DNA of 64,000 nt from Gramella jeungdoensis (GTDB lineage Bacteria > Bacteroidota > Bacteroidia > Flavobacteriales > Flavobacteriaceae): NCBI RefSeq assembly GCF_023805255.1, contig NZ_JAMSCK010000006.1, forward strand, positions 1 through 64,000, given 5' to 3'. Position numbers and translations under genes: made by a program. Shown piece after piece: positions 24,397 to 32,980 of this stretch (position 1 is the first letter of the stretch; the number at the start of each line of letters is the position of its first letter). The notes under the pieces were generated by a model, which saw only the letters and a program-made list of their open reading frames with translations, was not told the origin of the DNA and ran no database searches.

Positions 24397-25355
24397 TAAT
24401 TTATCTGGTATTCCTTCTTCTTGTTGAGAGGGCTTATGATTTTCACGTTCTGGAAAGTAATGGCGCCCTTTACCACACCGGCGATCGTACTGCGAAGCGC
24501 ATCTATGATCTGCATTTTTAACTCACTTCGATTATAGATAAGGCTAACCTCCCGTGCGGGGACAGGATCTTTGAACATTTTCAGGTTCTTTTTTTCTGAT
24601 TCTTTCAGATCCAGGGTGTGCAAGTAGGGTAGAAGGGTCATTCCAAGGCCTTCATTTGCCAGTTTTATGAGAGTTTCAAAACTTCCGCTTTCCAACTGCA
24701 ACTGATCATCCTCATAATTCCTTGAAGCCTTACAAAGATTTATCACCCCGTCTTTAAAGCAATGACCATCTTCCAGTAAAAGCATATTGTTGATGTCAAG
24801 ATCATCAACATCCAGTTTATCCTGTTCTAAAAGATCGGGTTTGCTTGGAATATATGCCACAAATGGCTCGTAGTAGAGTACATTTTCTTTGATTCCTTCC
24901 GTCTCAAGTGGAGTGGCGGCGATGGCAGCATCCAGATGACCTTCCTTCAGTTTTTCAAGTATGGCTTCTGTGTGAAGCTCTTCGATCTTCAGTTTTACTT
25001 TCGGATACTTTTTCATGAAATTACCTATGAACATAGGTAATAAAGTAGGCATTACCGTGGGAATCACTCCAAGCCTGAAGATCCCGCCTATAAATCCTTT
25101 CTGCTGATCTACAATATCCTGTATCCTGTCACTTTCATTTACAATGTTCCTGGCCTGTTGAACTATTTTCTGACCTACTTCGGTAAGCTGAATGGGCTTT
25201 TTGGTCCGATCAAAAATGGTCACTTCAAGTTCTTCTTCCAGTTTCTGGATCTGCATGCTCAAAGTAGGCTGGGTTACAAAAACCTTCTGGGCAGCCTTTG
25301 TAAAGTTCTGATGCTCGGCAACGGCAAGCACATAATGCAATTGGGTAATGGTCAT
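24396..25355 (-). CDS. oxyR: Hydrogen-peroxide sensing LysR regulator OxyR
   Basis: This 319-residue LysR-type regulator has the N-terminal helix-turn-helix (QNFTKAAQKVFVTQPTLSMQ) and the effector domain of OxyR. The redox switch is complete: LLLLEDGHCFKDGVINLC holds C199 and C208, the same numbers as the two cysteines that form the disulfide in E. coli OxyR. A peroxide-responsive activator is therefore likely. The 15-residue C-terminal tail is longer than usual and basic. A -7 box lies 22 bp upstream of the start. No catalase or peroxiredoxin gene lies in the window next to it. Confidence 0.93.
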   Translation of the reverse strand: MTITQLHYVLAVAEHQNFTKAAQKVFVTQPTLSMQIQKLEEELEVTIFDRTKKPIQLTEVGQKIVQQARNIVNESDRIQDIVDQQKGFIGGIFRLGVIPTVMPTLLPMFIGNFMKKYPKVKLKIEELHTEAILEKLKEGHLDAAIAATPLETEGIKENVLYYEPFVAYIPSKPDLLEQDKLDVDDLDINNMLLLEDGHCFKDGVINLCKASRNYEDDQLQLESGSFETLIKLANEGLGMTLLPYLHTLDLKESEKKNLKMFKDPVPAREVSLIYNRSELKMQIIDALRSTIAGVVKGAITFQNVKIISPLNKKKEYQIN

Positions 25356-25376
25356 ATAAACGAATTTATCTTACTA

Positions 25377-25384
25377 CAAAGGTA
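25377..25384 (-). promoter_or_regulatory. -7 promoter box for oxyR
   Basis: On the minus strand the sequence reads TACCTTTG, an exact TAnnTTTG match, giving a leader of about 16 nt. Confidence 0.6.
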
Positions 25385-25432
25385 TAGGTTTTTCTTATTT
25401 AAATTACCTGTTAGCTTTGTTTTGTCTATATG

Positions 25433-25586
25433 AAAAAAGAGATCGCCTAAAAAGTATCAACCTTCACCATGAACTGGTGTCAGGGTCTCCAAAAGATATG
25501 AGAATCTTAATGATGGGATTCTGAATTAATTCCGTTAGCTATCGGAACAGAATGACGTTGATATAAATTTTTAGACGATCTTTTTG
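25433..25586. repeat. Composite palindromic element B (terminator)
   Basis: The outer arms (25434-25461 and 25557-25585) are imperfect inverted repeats around GATCGyCTAAAAA and TATCAAC. The inner sequence is different from elements A and C: on the minus strand it starts CGTCATTCTGTTCCGATAGC and carries GGAATTAATTCAGAATCCC, the form of a second REP-like family common in Bacteroidota. It lies just past the stop of the minus-strand DUF2141 gene and ends in a T-run. Confidence 0.7.
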
Positions 25587-25616
25587 ATGAAGATTGATGA
25601 ACGTTGCTAATGAAAT

Positions 25617-26033
25617 TTAAAATCTTATTTCGATCTCCTTCTTATTACCATCAAAGTCGAATTTGGATTCCATCCAGTTAGGCGGGCCAAAACTCATGCT
25701 ATTTCCGCTGGTACCGTAGTCTTCCTGTGGCATTCCACTAGTATCAAAATCCATTCTTTTATTACTGTTCTTATCATGCATCGCTACAAGTGCATAGGTG
25801 CCTTCGGGTACATTGTCAAATACTCCAACGGCCTTACCGTCAACTATTTTACTCATTGCTGAGAAATTGGCCTCTCTTTTCATAAAGTTATCCTCTGTGT
25901 AAAGGGCAAAAAGCACTTCTCCGTCACTTCCATTTACATTAGGAACTGTGGCGGTTATTTTTCCAGTAGCATCTGTCTGACCATACATTAGTGAGCCCAG
26001 GAGCATGGCAAGTAAAAGCGCGATAGTTTTCAT
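25617..26033 (-). CDS. Secreted DUF2141 protein
   Basis: This 138-residue protein has a signal peptide (MKTIALLLAMLLGSLMYG, cut before Q). The mature domain fits DUF2141: VPNVNGSDGEVLFALYTEDN, the VPEGTYALVAMHDKNSN segment and the final KEIEIRF strand, a transthyretin-like sandwich. The role is unknown. It has its own -7 box (26059-26066) and, upstream of it, two LytTR-like direct repeats, so it is a probable target of a LytTR regulator. Element B ends the transcript. Confidence 0.85.
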   Translation of the reverse strand: MKTIALLLAMLLGSLMYGQTDATGKITATVPNVNGSDGEVLFALYTEDNFMKREANFSAMSKIVDGKAVGVFDNVPEGTYALVAMHDKNSNKRMDFDTSGMPQEDYGTSGNSMSFGPPNWMESKFDFDGNKKEIEIRF

Positions 26034-26058
26034 AATTTTTAGTTTTTTGATTATGAAA

Positions 26059-26066
26059 CAAACATA
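26059..26066 (-). promoter_or_regulatory. -7 promoter box for the DUF2141 gene
   Basis: On the minus strand TATGTTTG is an exact TAnnTTTG match, giving a leader of about 20 nt. Confidence 0.6.
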
Positions 26067-26097
26067 CTTTCAAAGTCAGGGTTCAGGAAAATGTTTT

Positions 26098-26131
26098 AAC
26101 CGAACTGTAAATATTTAAAACCGAACTGTAA
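26098..26131 (-). promoter_or_regulatory. LytTR-type direct repeats upstream of the DUF2141 gene
   Basis: The 13-mer AACCGAACTGTAA occurs at 26098-26110 and again at 26119-26131, a 21-bp period. Read on the gene's strand each copy contains ACAGTTCGG, which matches the published LytTR 9-bp consensus [TA][AC][CA]GTTN[AG][TG] at every position. The repeats fall at about -47 to -76 from the expected start, an activator position. Confidence 0.7.
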
Positions 26132-26133
26132 TC

Positions 26134-27465
26134 TTAAAGTAGTCCTCGTGCCTTTATCTCCAGATATTTATTGATGGTATTAACACTAAGATCTTTAGGC
26201 GGAGTGAGCAGGGTCTGGATCCCGTGCCTTTGAAGTTCCTTTGCCATAAGCTTTTTGTTGTGTGCAAACTGCTCGGCAACCGTTTGATGTGCACTTTCGC
26301 TAAGGTTTTGGGGAGCGACCTCTGTAAGTTTAGTGATCTCGGTATTTTCAAAGAAGATCACTACCAGAAGGTGATTTTTGGCCAGAGCTTTCAGAAATGG
26401 CAGCTGTCTTTTGAGTCCGGACATATGCTCAAAATTGGTATAGAGCATCAGGAGGCTGCGGTGGCTTAGATTCTTTTTGATTCTTGAGTAAAGCAGGCTG
26501 AAATCACTATCTAAATACCCGGTATTGATATTGTAAAGCGCCTCCATGATATGATTGAGCTGGCTAAGTCTCGCGCTTGCTTTCTTAAGGCTGTCTATTT
26601 TTTTCGAGAATACGAGCATTCCAACCCGATCTTTCTTTTTGAGGGCCACATTTGAAAAGGCCAGCGTGCTGTTAATAGCATAATCTAATAGGCTAAGTCC
26701 CTCAAAGGGCATTTTCATCACTCTTCCGCAGTCTATGACTGAATATACGGGCTGAGCCCTCTCATCCTGGAACTGGTTCACCATAAGGTTACTATGCTTG
26801 GCTGTAGCTTTCCAGTTGATGGTGCGAACATCATCTCCGCGAACATATTCCTTGATCTGTTCAAACTCCATTGTATGGCCTATTCGTCTAATTTTCTTGA
26901 TCCCCTGCAGACTTATCTTCTGATCCATCGCCAGAAAATCCAGCTTTTTCATTTGAACGAAAGAAGGATATACCTTTACCATCTGGTCTTTATTGAAAAC
27001 ATATCTTCTTTTGGCAAGTTTCAAAAAGGTGGTGATATAGATGTTCAGATTTCCGAAGACATATTCACCTCGATTAAGGGGTTTCAGGAAATATTCGAAA
27101 CTTAAGGTATTATGAGGAAGGAGGTCTGCAGATCTCAGAAAATCCCTTTTCTGGAACTGAACAGGTATTTCATCGATTACCTCTGCATTCAATTTAAAAC
27201 CATAAGAATTCTTTATGCTTATTTCAACCCTGTTTTCGTCTGAATTCGAGAATTTTTCAGGAAGAATCCTGTCTGCATCAATATGTGAACCGCTGTAAAG
27301 TGTGATGATATCTGTAAAAAGGAGAACCAGTAATATGGAGGTCAGGATCCAGGTAAAGCTGTAAAGAATCTCAAACCAGAAGGAGAGAAGGAAAAGTGTG
27401 GAAATGCCAAAAAGGGCATAGAATAGCCTTCTTCCAAAATATAATGATTTGAAAAACTGGATCAC
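26134..27465 (-). CDS. DUF58 domain-containing protein
   Basis: This 443-residue protein starts with two membrane helices (about 15-55), continues with a beta-rich region and then the DUF58/von Willebrand-like domain containing GDDVRTINWKATAKHSNLMV, the family's core motif, followed by YSVIDCGRVMKMPFEGLSLL. DUF58 proteins pair with MoxR ATPases and are thought to act in protein-complex assembly or stress tolerance. The gene overlaps the MoxR gene by 1 nt and is last in the operon. Confidence 0.9.
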   Translation of the reverse strand: MIQFFKSLYFGRRLFYALFGISTLFLLSFWFEILYSFTWILTSILLVLLFTDIITLYSGSHIDADRILPEKFSNSDENRVEISIKNSYGFKLNAEVIDEIPVQFQKRDFLRSADLLPHNTLSFEYFLKPLNRGEYVFGNLNIYITTFLKLAKRRYVFNKDQMVKVYPSFVQMKKLDFLAMDQKISLQGIKKIRRIGHTMEFEQIKEYVRGDDVRTINWKATAKHSNLMVNQFQDERAQPVYSVIDCGRVMKMPFEGLSLLDYAINSTLAFSNVALKKKDRVGMLVFSKKIDSLKKASARLSQLNHIMEALYNINTGYLDSDFSLLYSRIKKNLSHRSLLMLYTNFEHMSGLKRQLPFLKALAKNHLLVVIFFENTEITKLTEVAPQNLSESAHQTVAEQFAHNKKLMAKELQRHGIQTLLTPPKDLSVNTINKYLEIKARGLL

Positions 27466-28469
27466 TACCTGGGGATTTCAACAGATTGTTTTATCATATC
27501 TATAACACCACCCGTGGTCATGCCTTCCATTTCCCTGTCTGGTGATAAAATAAGGCGGTGACCAAGTACGGGCTTCAGGGAGTTCTGAATATCTTCAGGA
27601 ATCACAAAATCACGACCGTTTATTGCCGCGAAAGCTTTAGCTGCATTCATAACAGCGATCGAAGCCCTGGGGCTGGCGCCAAGATATAAATGAGGGTGAT
27701 TTCTGGTCTTGTTTATCAGTTCTGCAATATATCCCAGTAGCTTTTCTTCAATGATGATCTCATGTATCTGGGATTTTAACTCGGCTATCTTATCTGGGCT
27801 TAATACAGGTTCTACCTCAGTTTCCGGAAATTTACCCTTTCTATCATGGTGGGTTTGAAGTATTTTGATCTCATCTTCAAAATCTGGATAACCAACTTCT
27901 ATCTTGAAAAAGAATCGGTCCAGCTGGGCTTCGGGCAGGGCATAGGTGCCCTCCTGTTCAATTGGGTTCTGAGTGGCAAGGACCATGAAGGGAGCTTCTA
28001 TTTTATGCATTTTCCCGTCTATGGTGATCTGCCTTTCTTCCATTACCTCGAAAAGCGCTGCCTGCGTCTTGGCCGGGGCCCGGTTTATTTCATCTATCAG
28101 AATGATATTTGAAAAGATAGGCCCTTTTTTAAACTCGAATTCTGAAGTTTTCATATTGAAGACAGAGGTTCCCAGCACATCACTTGGCATGAGATCGGGC
28201 GTGAACTGGATACGACTGAAACCGGTTTTAAGACATCGCGCGAATAGCTTCGCGGTGATGGTCTTGGCTACGCCGGGAACACCTTCTATAAGCACATGAC
28301 CATTTGAAAGCAGGCCTACTATGAGTAATTCCACAAAATTTTCCTGTCCCACGATCACTTTTGAAAGTTGCTCCTTAAGACTTTCTACAGATTCTTTGAG
28401 CCCTTCCAGAGGGATCCTGTTTTCGAATTTCAATTCTTCGTCGTTATTGTTCACTTCGGGATTTTCCAT
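27465..28469 (-). CDS. MoxR-family AAA+ ATPase
   Basis: This 334-residue ATPase has the Walker A motif GVPGVAKT (about 64-71), the Walker B IILIDEINRAPAKTQAALF, sensor 1 VLATQNPIEQEGTY and the C-terminal lid GASPRASIAVMNAAK. All catalytic elements are intact. MoxR proteins are thought to be chaperones acting with the DUF58 partner encoded downstream. The start codon overlaps the preceding DUF4350 gene by 26 nt, showing tight coupling. Confidence 0.94.
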   Translation of the reverse strand: MENPEVNNNDEELKFENRIPLEGLKESVESLKEQLSKVIVGQENFVELLIVGLLSNGHVLIEGVPGVAKTITAKLFARCLKTGFSRIQFTPDLMPSDVLGTSVFNMKTSEFEFKKGPIFSNIILIDEINRAPAKTQAALFEVMEERQITIDGKMHKIEAPFMVLATQNPIEQEGTYALPEAQLDRFFFKIEVGYPDFEDEIKILQTHHDRKGKFPETEVEPVLSPDKIAELKSQIHEIIIEEKLLGYIAELINKTRNHPHLYLGASPRASIAVMNAAKAFAAINGRDFVIPEDIQNSLKPVLGHRLILSPDREMEGMTTGGVIDMIKQSVEIPR

Positions 28470-29658
28470 TCTTGTTCTTAAATGTGTTTATGCTTTTACT
28501 TAGTTCAAAGAACTCTTGTTTACTGTTCGCACGATTATTCTGAAAATTAAGGATTCTTTCGAAGAGCCCTCTGGTTTTTTCTAAACTATTTTCAGTTTTG
28601 GCTGAAAGGCTTCTGTAGAACTCTTCGTTGATATTTGAAGTATCAAGCCTTAACTCTGTTCTGATATACTCCATAAACAGAGCGATCTTTTTCAATCCGA
28701 GTTCATGGAATTTCTTTCTTTCAAGGTATAACTGGGAAAGGGTTTCGGTGTATTCGAAAGATTTGTTTTGTAACGGACTTACCACCGGAATTGCCCGTTG
28801 TTTTCTTTTTCCTTCAAAAAGTATGAATAAAATGGCTGCAATAAGAACAAAGTAATAAGCCCATTTCAAGGAGCGGTTATTCATAAAGATATAGAGAGGA
28901 GAAGTGAAATAACTCTTGCCCGATTTGTAATATGCGTCCCATAGCAGGTTATTCCCGGCAAAATAGGCCAGTAAATTTTCAGCGTAGCGGTAATTTTCTT
29001 CTTTAAGTAAAAAGTAATTGCTAAATGCCTGGGGCGTGGAATGCAAATAGATCTCCCCATCCCCGAAATCTGATCTAATGAAATTGATCTTTTCCTGGGG
29101 ATCTTCCTTTCCAAAGCTTGAAGTGCCAAGCACCACATGGCTGGTCGTGTCTATTTCATCAAAATACAGTGCCAGGAGGTCCTGATCAAATTGTACAGCT
29201 TCCTCAAATTTCAATTTCGGATTTACCAAATTAAGAGCAGGCCTGGATTGGAAACCATTCGCGCTGATAAAGGAGGACAGACTTATATTCAGGGTGTCTT
29301 CAAGATTTTCTCCAAAGCCGTATGAAGAGATAAAAAGGCGATTGCCCTGAGCCACCCAGGCTAAAAGGTCATCCAGCTCATCGTCATCAAACTGTACCTG
29401 GTTATTGAGGAAGAAATAAGTTCCTTTTTCGGCATCATTATTCAGATATTCATAGGGTGGGATTTTGATCTCTTTAAGCCTGTCAGGAAACTGATCCTTA
29501 AGATTTTCAAAGAAAACGAAGCTTCCCAAAGGGATCTTGTCACTGGCTGTATAGCTGGGGGTCCAGTTTATAGGTTCTGGCTCTGAACTTTCAAGCCATG
29601 CCAGCGAGATCACCAGTAAAAGGAACAAACCGAATGCTATTTTATAGGTCTTATTCAT
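28444..29658 (-). CDS. DUF4350 membrane protein of the MoxR operon
   Basis: A 404-residue protein with an N-terminal membrane anchor (about 5-23), a soluble domain with YTASDKIPLGSFVFFENL and LLAWVAQGNRLFISSYGF, typical of DUF4350, and a second helix near residue 265-285 before a cytoplasmic helical tail. The domain looks like a degenerate Rossmann or GATase-like fold. It is usual in Bacteroidota MoxR/DUF58 operons between DUF4129 and MoxR genes. Confidence 0.82.
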   Translation of the reverse strand: MNKTYKIAFGLFLLLVISLAWLESSEPEPINWTPSYTASDKIPLGSFVFFENLKDQFPDRLKEIKIPPYEYLNNDAEKGTYFFLNNQVQFDDDELDDLLAWVAQGNRLFISSYGFGENLEDTLNISLSSFISANGFQSRPALNLVNPKLKFEEAVQFDQDLLALYFDEIDTTSHVVLGTSSFGKEDPQEKINFIRSDFGDGEIYLHSTPQAFSNYFLLKEENYRYAENLLAYFAGNNLLWDAYYKSGKSYFTSPLYIFMNNRSLKWAYYFVLIAAILFILFEGKRKQRAIPVVSPLQNKSFEYTETLSQLYLERKKFHELGLKKIALFMEYIRTELRLDTSNINEEFYRSLSAKTENSLEKTRGLFERILNFQNNRANSKQEFFELSKSINTFKNKNGKSRSEQ

Positions 29659-30412
29659 GGCCCAGGGAATTGAGGGTTCGCTCCATTCTTAAAAAGCCTT
29701 TTTCGGCCAGCCTGTAATCGCTTTCTGAGACCTGGAAACTCCCGTACCAGATGAATTCGTATAACTTGGTGATCTCAGAAAAATTCTTTCTGATATTCTC
29801 ATCCTTTAATTCGGTAGTATAATCTCTATTCGTCTTCTGGTACTCATATTCTATGAGCTTAAGCCTGTCCAGTTTCCTAAGCTCATTAAGGTAGTAATAG
29901 CGAACTGCAAGCCTGAATTGGCTATTCCTTACTGCCTCTTCCATAAGGGCGGGCAGGTCTTCATTTCTTACCAGTTCTTCCTCTTCTGTTAAAAAGACCT
30001 CGCTGGTGCCGGGTTGCTGAAGAATGCGCCCTCCCGGATTTAACCTTGAAAACAGCCAGGCGATGAGGCCAAGCAGCAGAACCAGTAAAATAAAAGGAAT
30101 GATCTCGATAATAAATGCCATGACCGAATTGGTCCTGTACTCTCCAAATAACCAGTTGATGAACTGATTATATTTGGCATTTACCCATTTCTTAAAGCGC
30201 GTCCACCAGTTATCTTTTTCGGTAGTATCGAGATACTCGAATTCTTCAGAATTCTTGTAGTCTTCTATTCGGGACCGGTTAAATTCAACGGAAACAAGAT
30301 CTGAAGACTTATCATATCTTACTTCTTTGATTTCGGCTATAGAATCGGTTTTCTGCGGATAAATACTTCCGAAGAAAAGAAAAAGAAAGATAATGAGTAC
30401 TCCTCTTTTCAA
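29651..30412 (-). CDS. DUF4129 membrane protein of the MoxR operon
   Basis: A 253-residue protein with a signal/anchor (MKRGVLIIFLFLFFGSIY), an extracytoplasmic part, a central membrane helix (about 97-123) and a C-terminal DUF4129 domain (EAVRNSQFRLAVRYYYLNEL, then FIWYGSFQVSESDYRLAEKG). The conserved Tyr-rich segment is typical. It overlaps the next gene by 8 nt. Confidence 0.85.
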   Translation of the reverse strand: MKRGVLIIFLFLFFGSIYPQKTDSIAEIKEVRYDKSSDLVSVEFNRSRIEDYKNSEEFEYLDTTEKDNWWTRFKKWVNAKYNQFINWLFGEYRTNSVMAFIIEIIPFILLVLLLGLIAWLFSRLNPGGRILQQPGTSEVFLTEEEELVRNEDLPALMEEAVRNSQFRLAVRYYYLNELRKLDRLKLIEYEYQKTNRDYTTELKDENIRKNFSEITKLYEFIWYGSFQVSESDYRLAEKGFLRMERTLNSLGHE

Positions 30413-30414
30413 GA

Positions 30415-31275
30415 CTAATTATTATTTCCCAGGTTCTGAATCGTTTCGTATGCCCCGGTAAAATTCTGTTTTTCGTTCAGATTAAAATAGACGAAAGCTA
30501 CTCCAATAGGGGTAATGCTGTAAATTAGGTACTGGAATATTGAGGTGATCACATTCAAAATAATATACCCTGGCCCGAATACCTCTGAAATATTTGCTCC
30601 GGAATTCTCGGTTGCTACCACGAAAGCTTTTATCATGTAATAAAAAATGACCGGTAATTGAAAGATAAGACTTACCAGATACACGATAAGGCCTATGCAA
30701 AGCAAAGTGGCGAAGGTCATCCACCAGTTGTTCTTTACCAGCTGAAAACAATCTGAGATACTGCCGGCTATTCCCTCTCTTCTGAAAACCAGTACTGCCG
30801 AAGCCAGGCTTATAGGAACGGCGAGGTAGATGCCGGGCAGAATGAAGAATAACATTCCTGCGAAGATTATAACCCAGGAAAGAAAGGTTAGGAGCAGTAA
30901 TTTGCCAAAATCACTTTTCATCCCGCTAACCACTTCAGAAGGAACGATCTCTCCCCGGTTATTCATATAAGATAGGATTATATGGTAGATCGTTCCCGTC
31001 ATGGTGGCGACATAGAGCAGATAGGCAAGTAACATCAATGCGAACGATATCACGAAACCGGAGCTGTCAAATCCTGCTGCTGAAATAAAAGTTTCTCCCA
31101 ATGTTGTCCATGCATAATAAGTAACGGCGGCGATAAGAAGAATAAATACCGGGCCTACCAGTTTTAAAAAGATCTTACCGGCCGGTTTATAATTTTCACG
31201 AAGAAATTTAAAGGTGACGCTCAAAATCTCTCCAAGCTCACGCTGTTTTTTAAAGTGGATGAACTCCTCACTCAT
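30415..31275 (-). CDS. Polytopic membrane protein of the MoxR operon
   Basis: A 286-residue protein with six hydrophobic segments and short cytoplasmic ends. It begins MSEEFIHFKKQRELGEILSV and shows the arrangement of glycerophosphodiesterase-type membrane domains (WTTLGETFISAAGF, then LLTFLSWVIIFAGMLFFILP). In related genomes a protein of this kind lies between DUF4129 and SpoIIM genes. The function is unknown. Confidence 0.75.
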   Translation of the reverse strand: MSEEFIHFKKQRELGEILSVTFKFLRENYKPAGKIFLKLVGPVFILLIAAVTYYAWTTLGETFISAAGFDSSGFVISFALMLLAYLLYVATMTGTIYHIILSYMNNRGEIVPSEVVSGMKSDFGKLLLLTFLSWVIIFAGMLFFILPGIYLAVPISLASAVLVFRREGIAGSISDCFQLVKNNWWMTFATLLCIGLIVYLVSLIFQLPVIFYYMIKAFVVATENSGANISEVFGPGYIILNVITSIFQYLIYSITPIGVAFVYFNLNEKQNFTGAYETIQNLGNNN

Positions 31276-32230
31276 TTTCGGATTTTTTTAATAGGTATAA
31301 AGGATAGTAAACATAGTAAAACAATATCAAAGCCAAAGAGCCTGTAATAATCAAAATAGCCAGCCAGTCCGGCATCGAGGTTATACGGGTCACAAAGCCT
31401 TCCAGAAAACCGGCAATGATGAAAAAGGGTATGGTACTAACCACAATTTTTAAACCGTCTTTGACTCCCATTGTAAAAGATTTTAATCGGGAATAGGTGC
31501 CAGGAAAGAGCATGCTTTTTCCAACAACTAAACCCGCGCAACCGGCCACGATGATCACCGAAATTTCAATGGTACCATGTATCCATATGGTTCTCGCCGA
31601 TTCCCATAAAAGCCCTTTATCATAAAAGAAATACTGAAAGCTTCCCAGCATTACGGCATTTTGCATGAGCATGAATATAGTCCCTATTCCGGCCAGGATG
31701 CCAAAGGCAAAAGCCATAAGGGAAACCCTTATATTGTTTATGGTGATCCCCAGGAACATATCGGTCTCTGAAGCTTTTTTATACACCGCCATAGGATCAT
31801 TGTTTGCTATATTTTCAAGTGTCATGTTCACATAGGCATCACCCATAATAGAGCGTACAAAGGCAGCATCGGCCGAGGAACTGTAAGCTCCTATCAAAGA
31901 GAAGACGGCAAATATCAGGAAGCTTAGCAATAACTGTTTCTGGTACTTATGAAATTCAGAAGGAAATTCCTTGATGAAAAAAATTATAAGACGGTTTCCC
32001 GATTCCTTTTTGGACCTGTAGATCTTCTGATGCGCTACCGATGTCAGACCATTAAGATAACGGGTAGTATTGCTTTTTGGATAAAAGGTTCGGGAATAAC
32101 TAAGATCATCACTTAATTCCACATAGATATCCGAAAGCTGTTCTGGAGAAAGACTTCTATTATTTTGAAGGAGGCTTTCATACTTAACCCATTTATCTTT
32201 ATTTTGCTTTACAAAAGCAGCCTCGCGCAT
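31268..32230 (-). CDS. Stage II sporulation protein M-like (SpoIIM/DUF95) membrane protein
   Basis: This 320-residue protein has a soluble N-terminal third and five to six membrane helices. The SpoIIM-family pattern is seen in FILMQNAVMLGSFQYF-like spacing (IFMLMQNAVMLGSFQYFFYD), WIHGTIEISVIIVAGCAG and the last helix pair. Despite the name, it has nothing to do with sporulation here. It is first in the minus-strand MoxR operon and overlaps the next gene by 8 nt. Confidence 0.87.
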   Translation of the reverse strand: MREAAFVKQNKDKWVKYESLLQNNRSLSPEQLSDIYVELSDDLSYSRTFYPKSNTTRYLNGLTSVAHQKIYRSKKESGNRLIIFFIKEFPSEFHKYQKQLLLSFLIFAVFSLIGAYSSSADAAFVRSIMGDAYVNMTLENIANNDPMAVYKKASETDMFLGITINNIRVSLMAFAFGILAGIGTIFMLMQNAVMLGSFQYFFYDKGLLWESARTIWIHGTIEISVIIVAGCAGLVVGKSMLFPGTYSRLKSFTMGVKDGLKIVVSTIPFFIIAGFLEGFVTRITSMPDWLAILIITGSLALILFYYVYYPLYLLKKSENE

Positions 32231-32263
32231 TGTTCTTGAATAAAACCCAAAGTAACATATTTA

Positions 32264-32980
32264 ATGGATAACTTTCAAATTGAAACCGCTCAAAATATTA
32301 GTATAGAACAGAATGCGGCGGGAATCGGGGAGCGCATACTGGCATTCTTTGTAGACCTGGTGATCATTGTGGTTTACATGATTTTTGCCGGTCTCATAAT
32401 GGCAGGATTGAATACCAATTCCATGGGCGAAATGATGTACTACCTGGTGCTTGGATTACCAACTTTTCTTTATTATTTGCTTTGGGAAACTTTTTGGGAC
32501 GGAAGAACACCGGGAAAGGCTCTCCTACAGATCAGGGTTGTGAGAAAAGACGGATCAAGACCGGCTTTTTCCAATTATTTGATCAGGTGGCTCTTAAGGA
32601 TTATAGATATAAGTCTTAGTAGTGGAGGAGTGGCAGTGGTTACTATACTTCTTAACGGGAAAGGGCAAAGGCTTGGAGATATAGCGGCGGGCACAACGGT
32701 GATATCTGAAAGAAGGAGAATAGGGATCCACAATACACTCCAGGTAGACCTGCCAGATAATTATAAGCCAAAATATCCGCAGGTAACGGTTTTAAGCGAC
32801 CAGGATATGCAGGAGATCAAAAACCTTTATCAGAATGCCAGAAGGGAAGGTCAGCACCATATCATTCTTTCACTGAGTGAAAAACTGGCTGAACTGATGG
32901 ATATAAAAATAGAAGAAAGACCGCTTGACTTTGTACAGCACGTGATCAACGATTATAATTATTACACCCAGAATAATTAA
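32264..32980 (+). CDS. RDD family membrane protein
   Basis: This 238-residue protein carries the RDD domain (about 15-150) with its name-giving pattern: GIGERILAFFVDLVIIVVYM, the WDGRTPGKALLQIRVVRKDG segment and RWLLRIIDISL, then QRLGDIAAGTTVI. Three membrane helices are seen. It is divergent from the MoxR operon with only 33 bp between, a usual neighbour arrangement. Its 3' end overlaps the convergent cyclophilin gene by 4 nt. Confidence 0.9.
   Translation: MDNFQIETAQNISIEQNAAGIGERILAFFVDLVIIVVYMIFAGLIMAGLNTNSMGEMMYYLVLGLPTFLYYLLWETFWDGRTPGKALLQIRVVRKDGSRPAFSNYLIRWLLRIIDISLSSGGVAVVTILLNGKGQRLGDIAAGTTVISERRRIGIHNTLQVDLPDNYKPKYPQVTVLSDQDMQEIKNLYQNARREGQHHIILSLSEKLAELMDIKIEERPLDFVQHVINDYNYYTQNN

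Noticed and set aside
31268-32230. Sporulation role for the SpoIIM-like gene
   Set aside because: The neighbourhood is the MoxR/DUF58 operon; such SpoIIM/DUF95 proteins are common in non-sporulating Bacteroidota.
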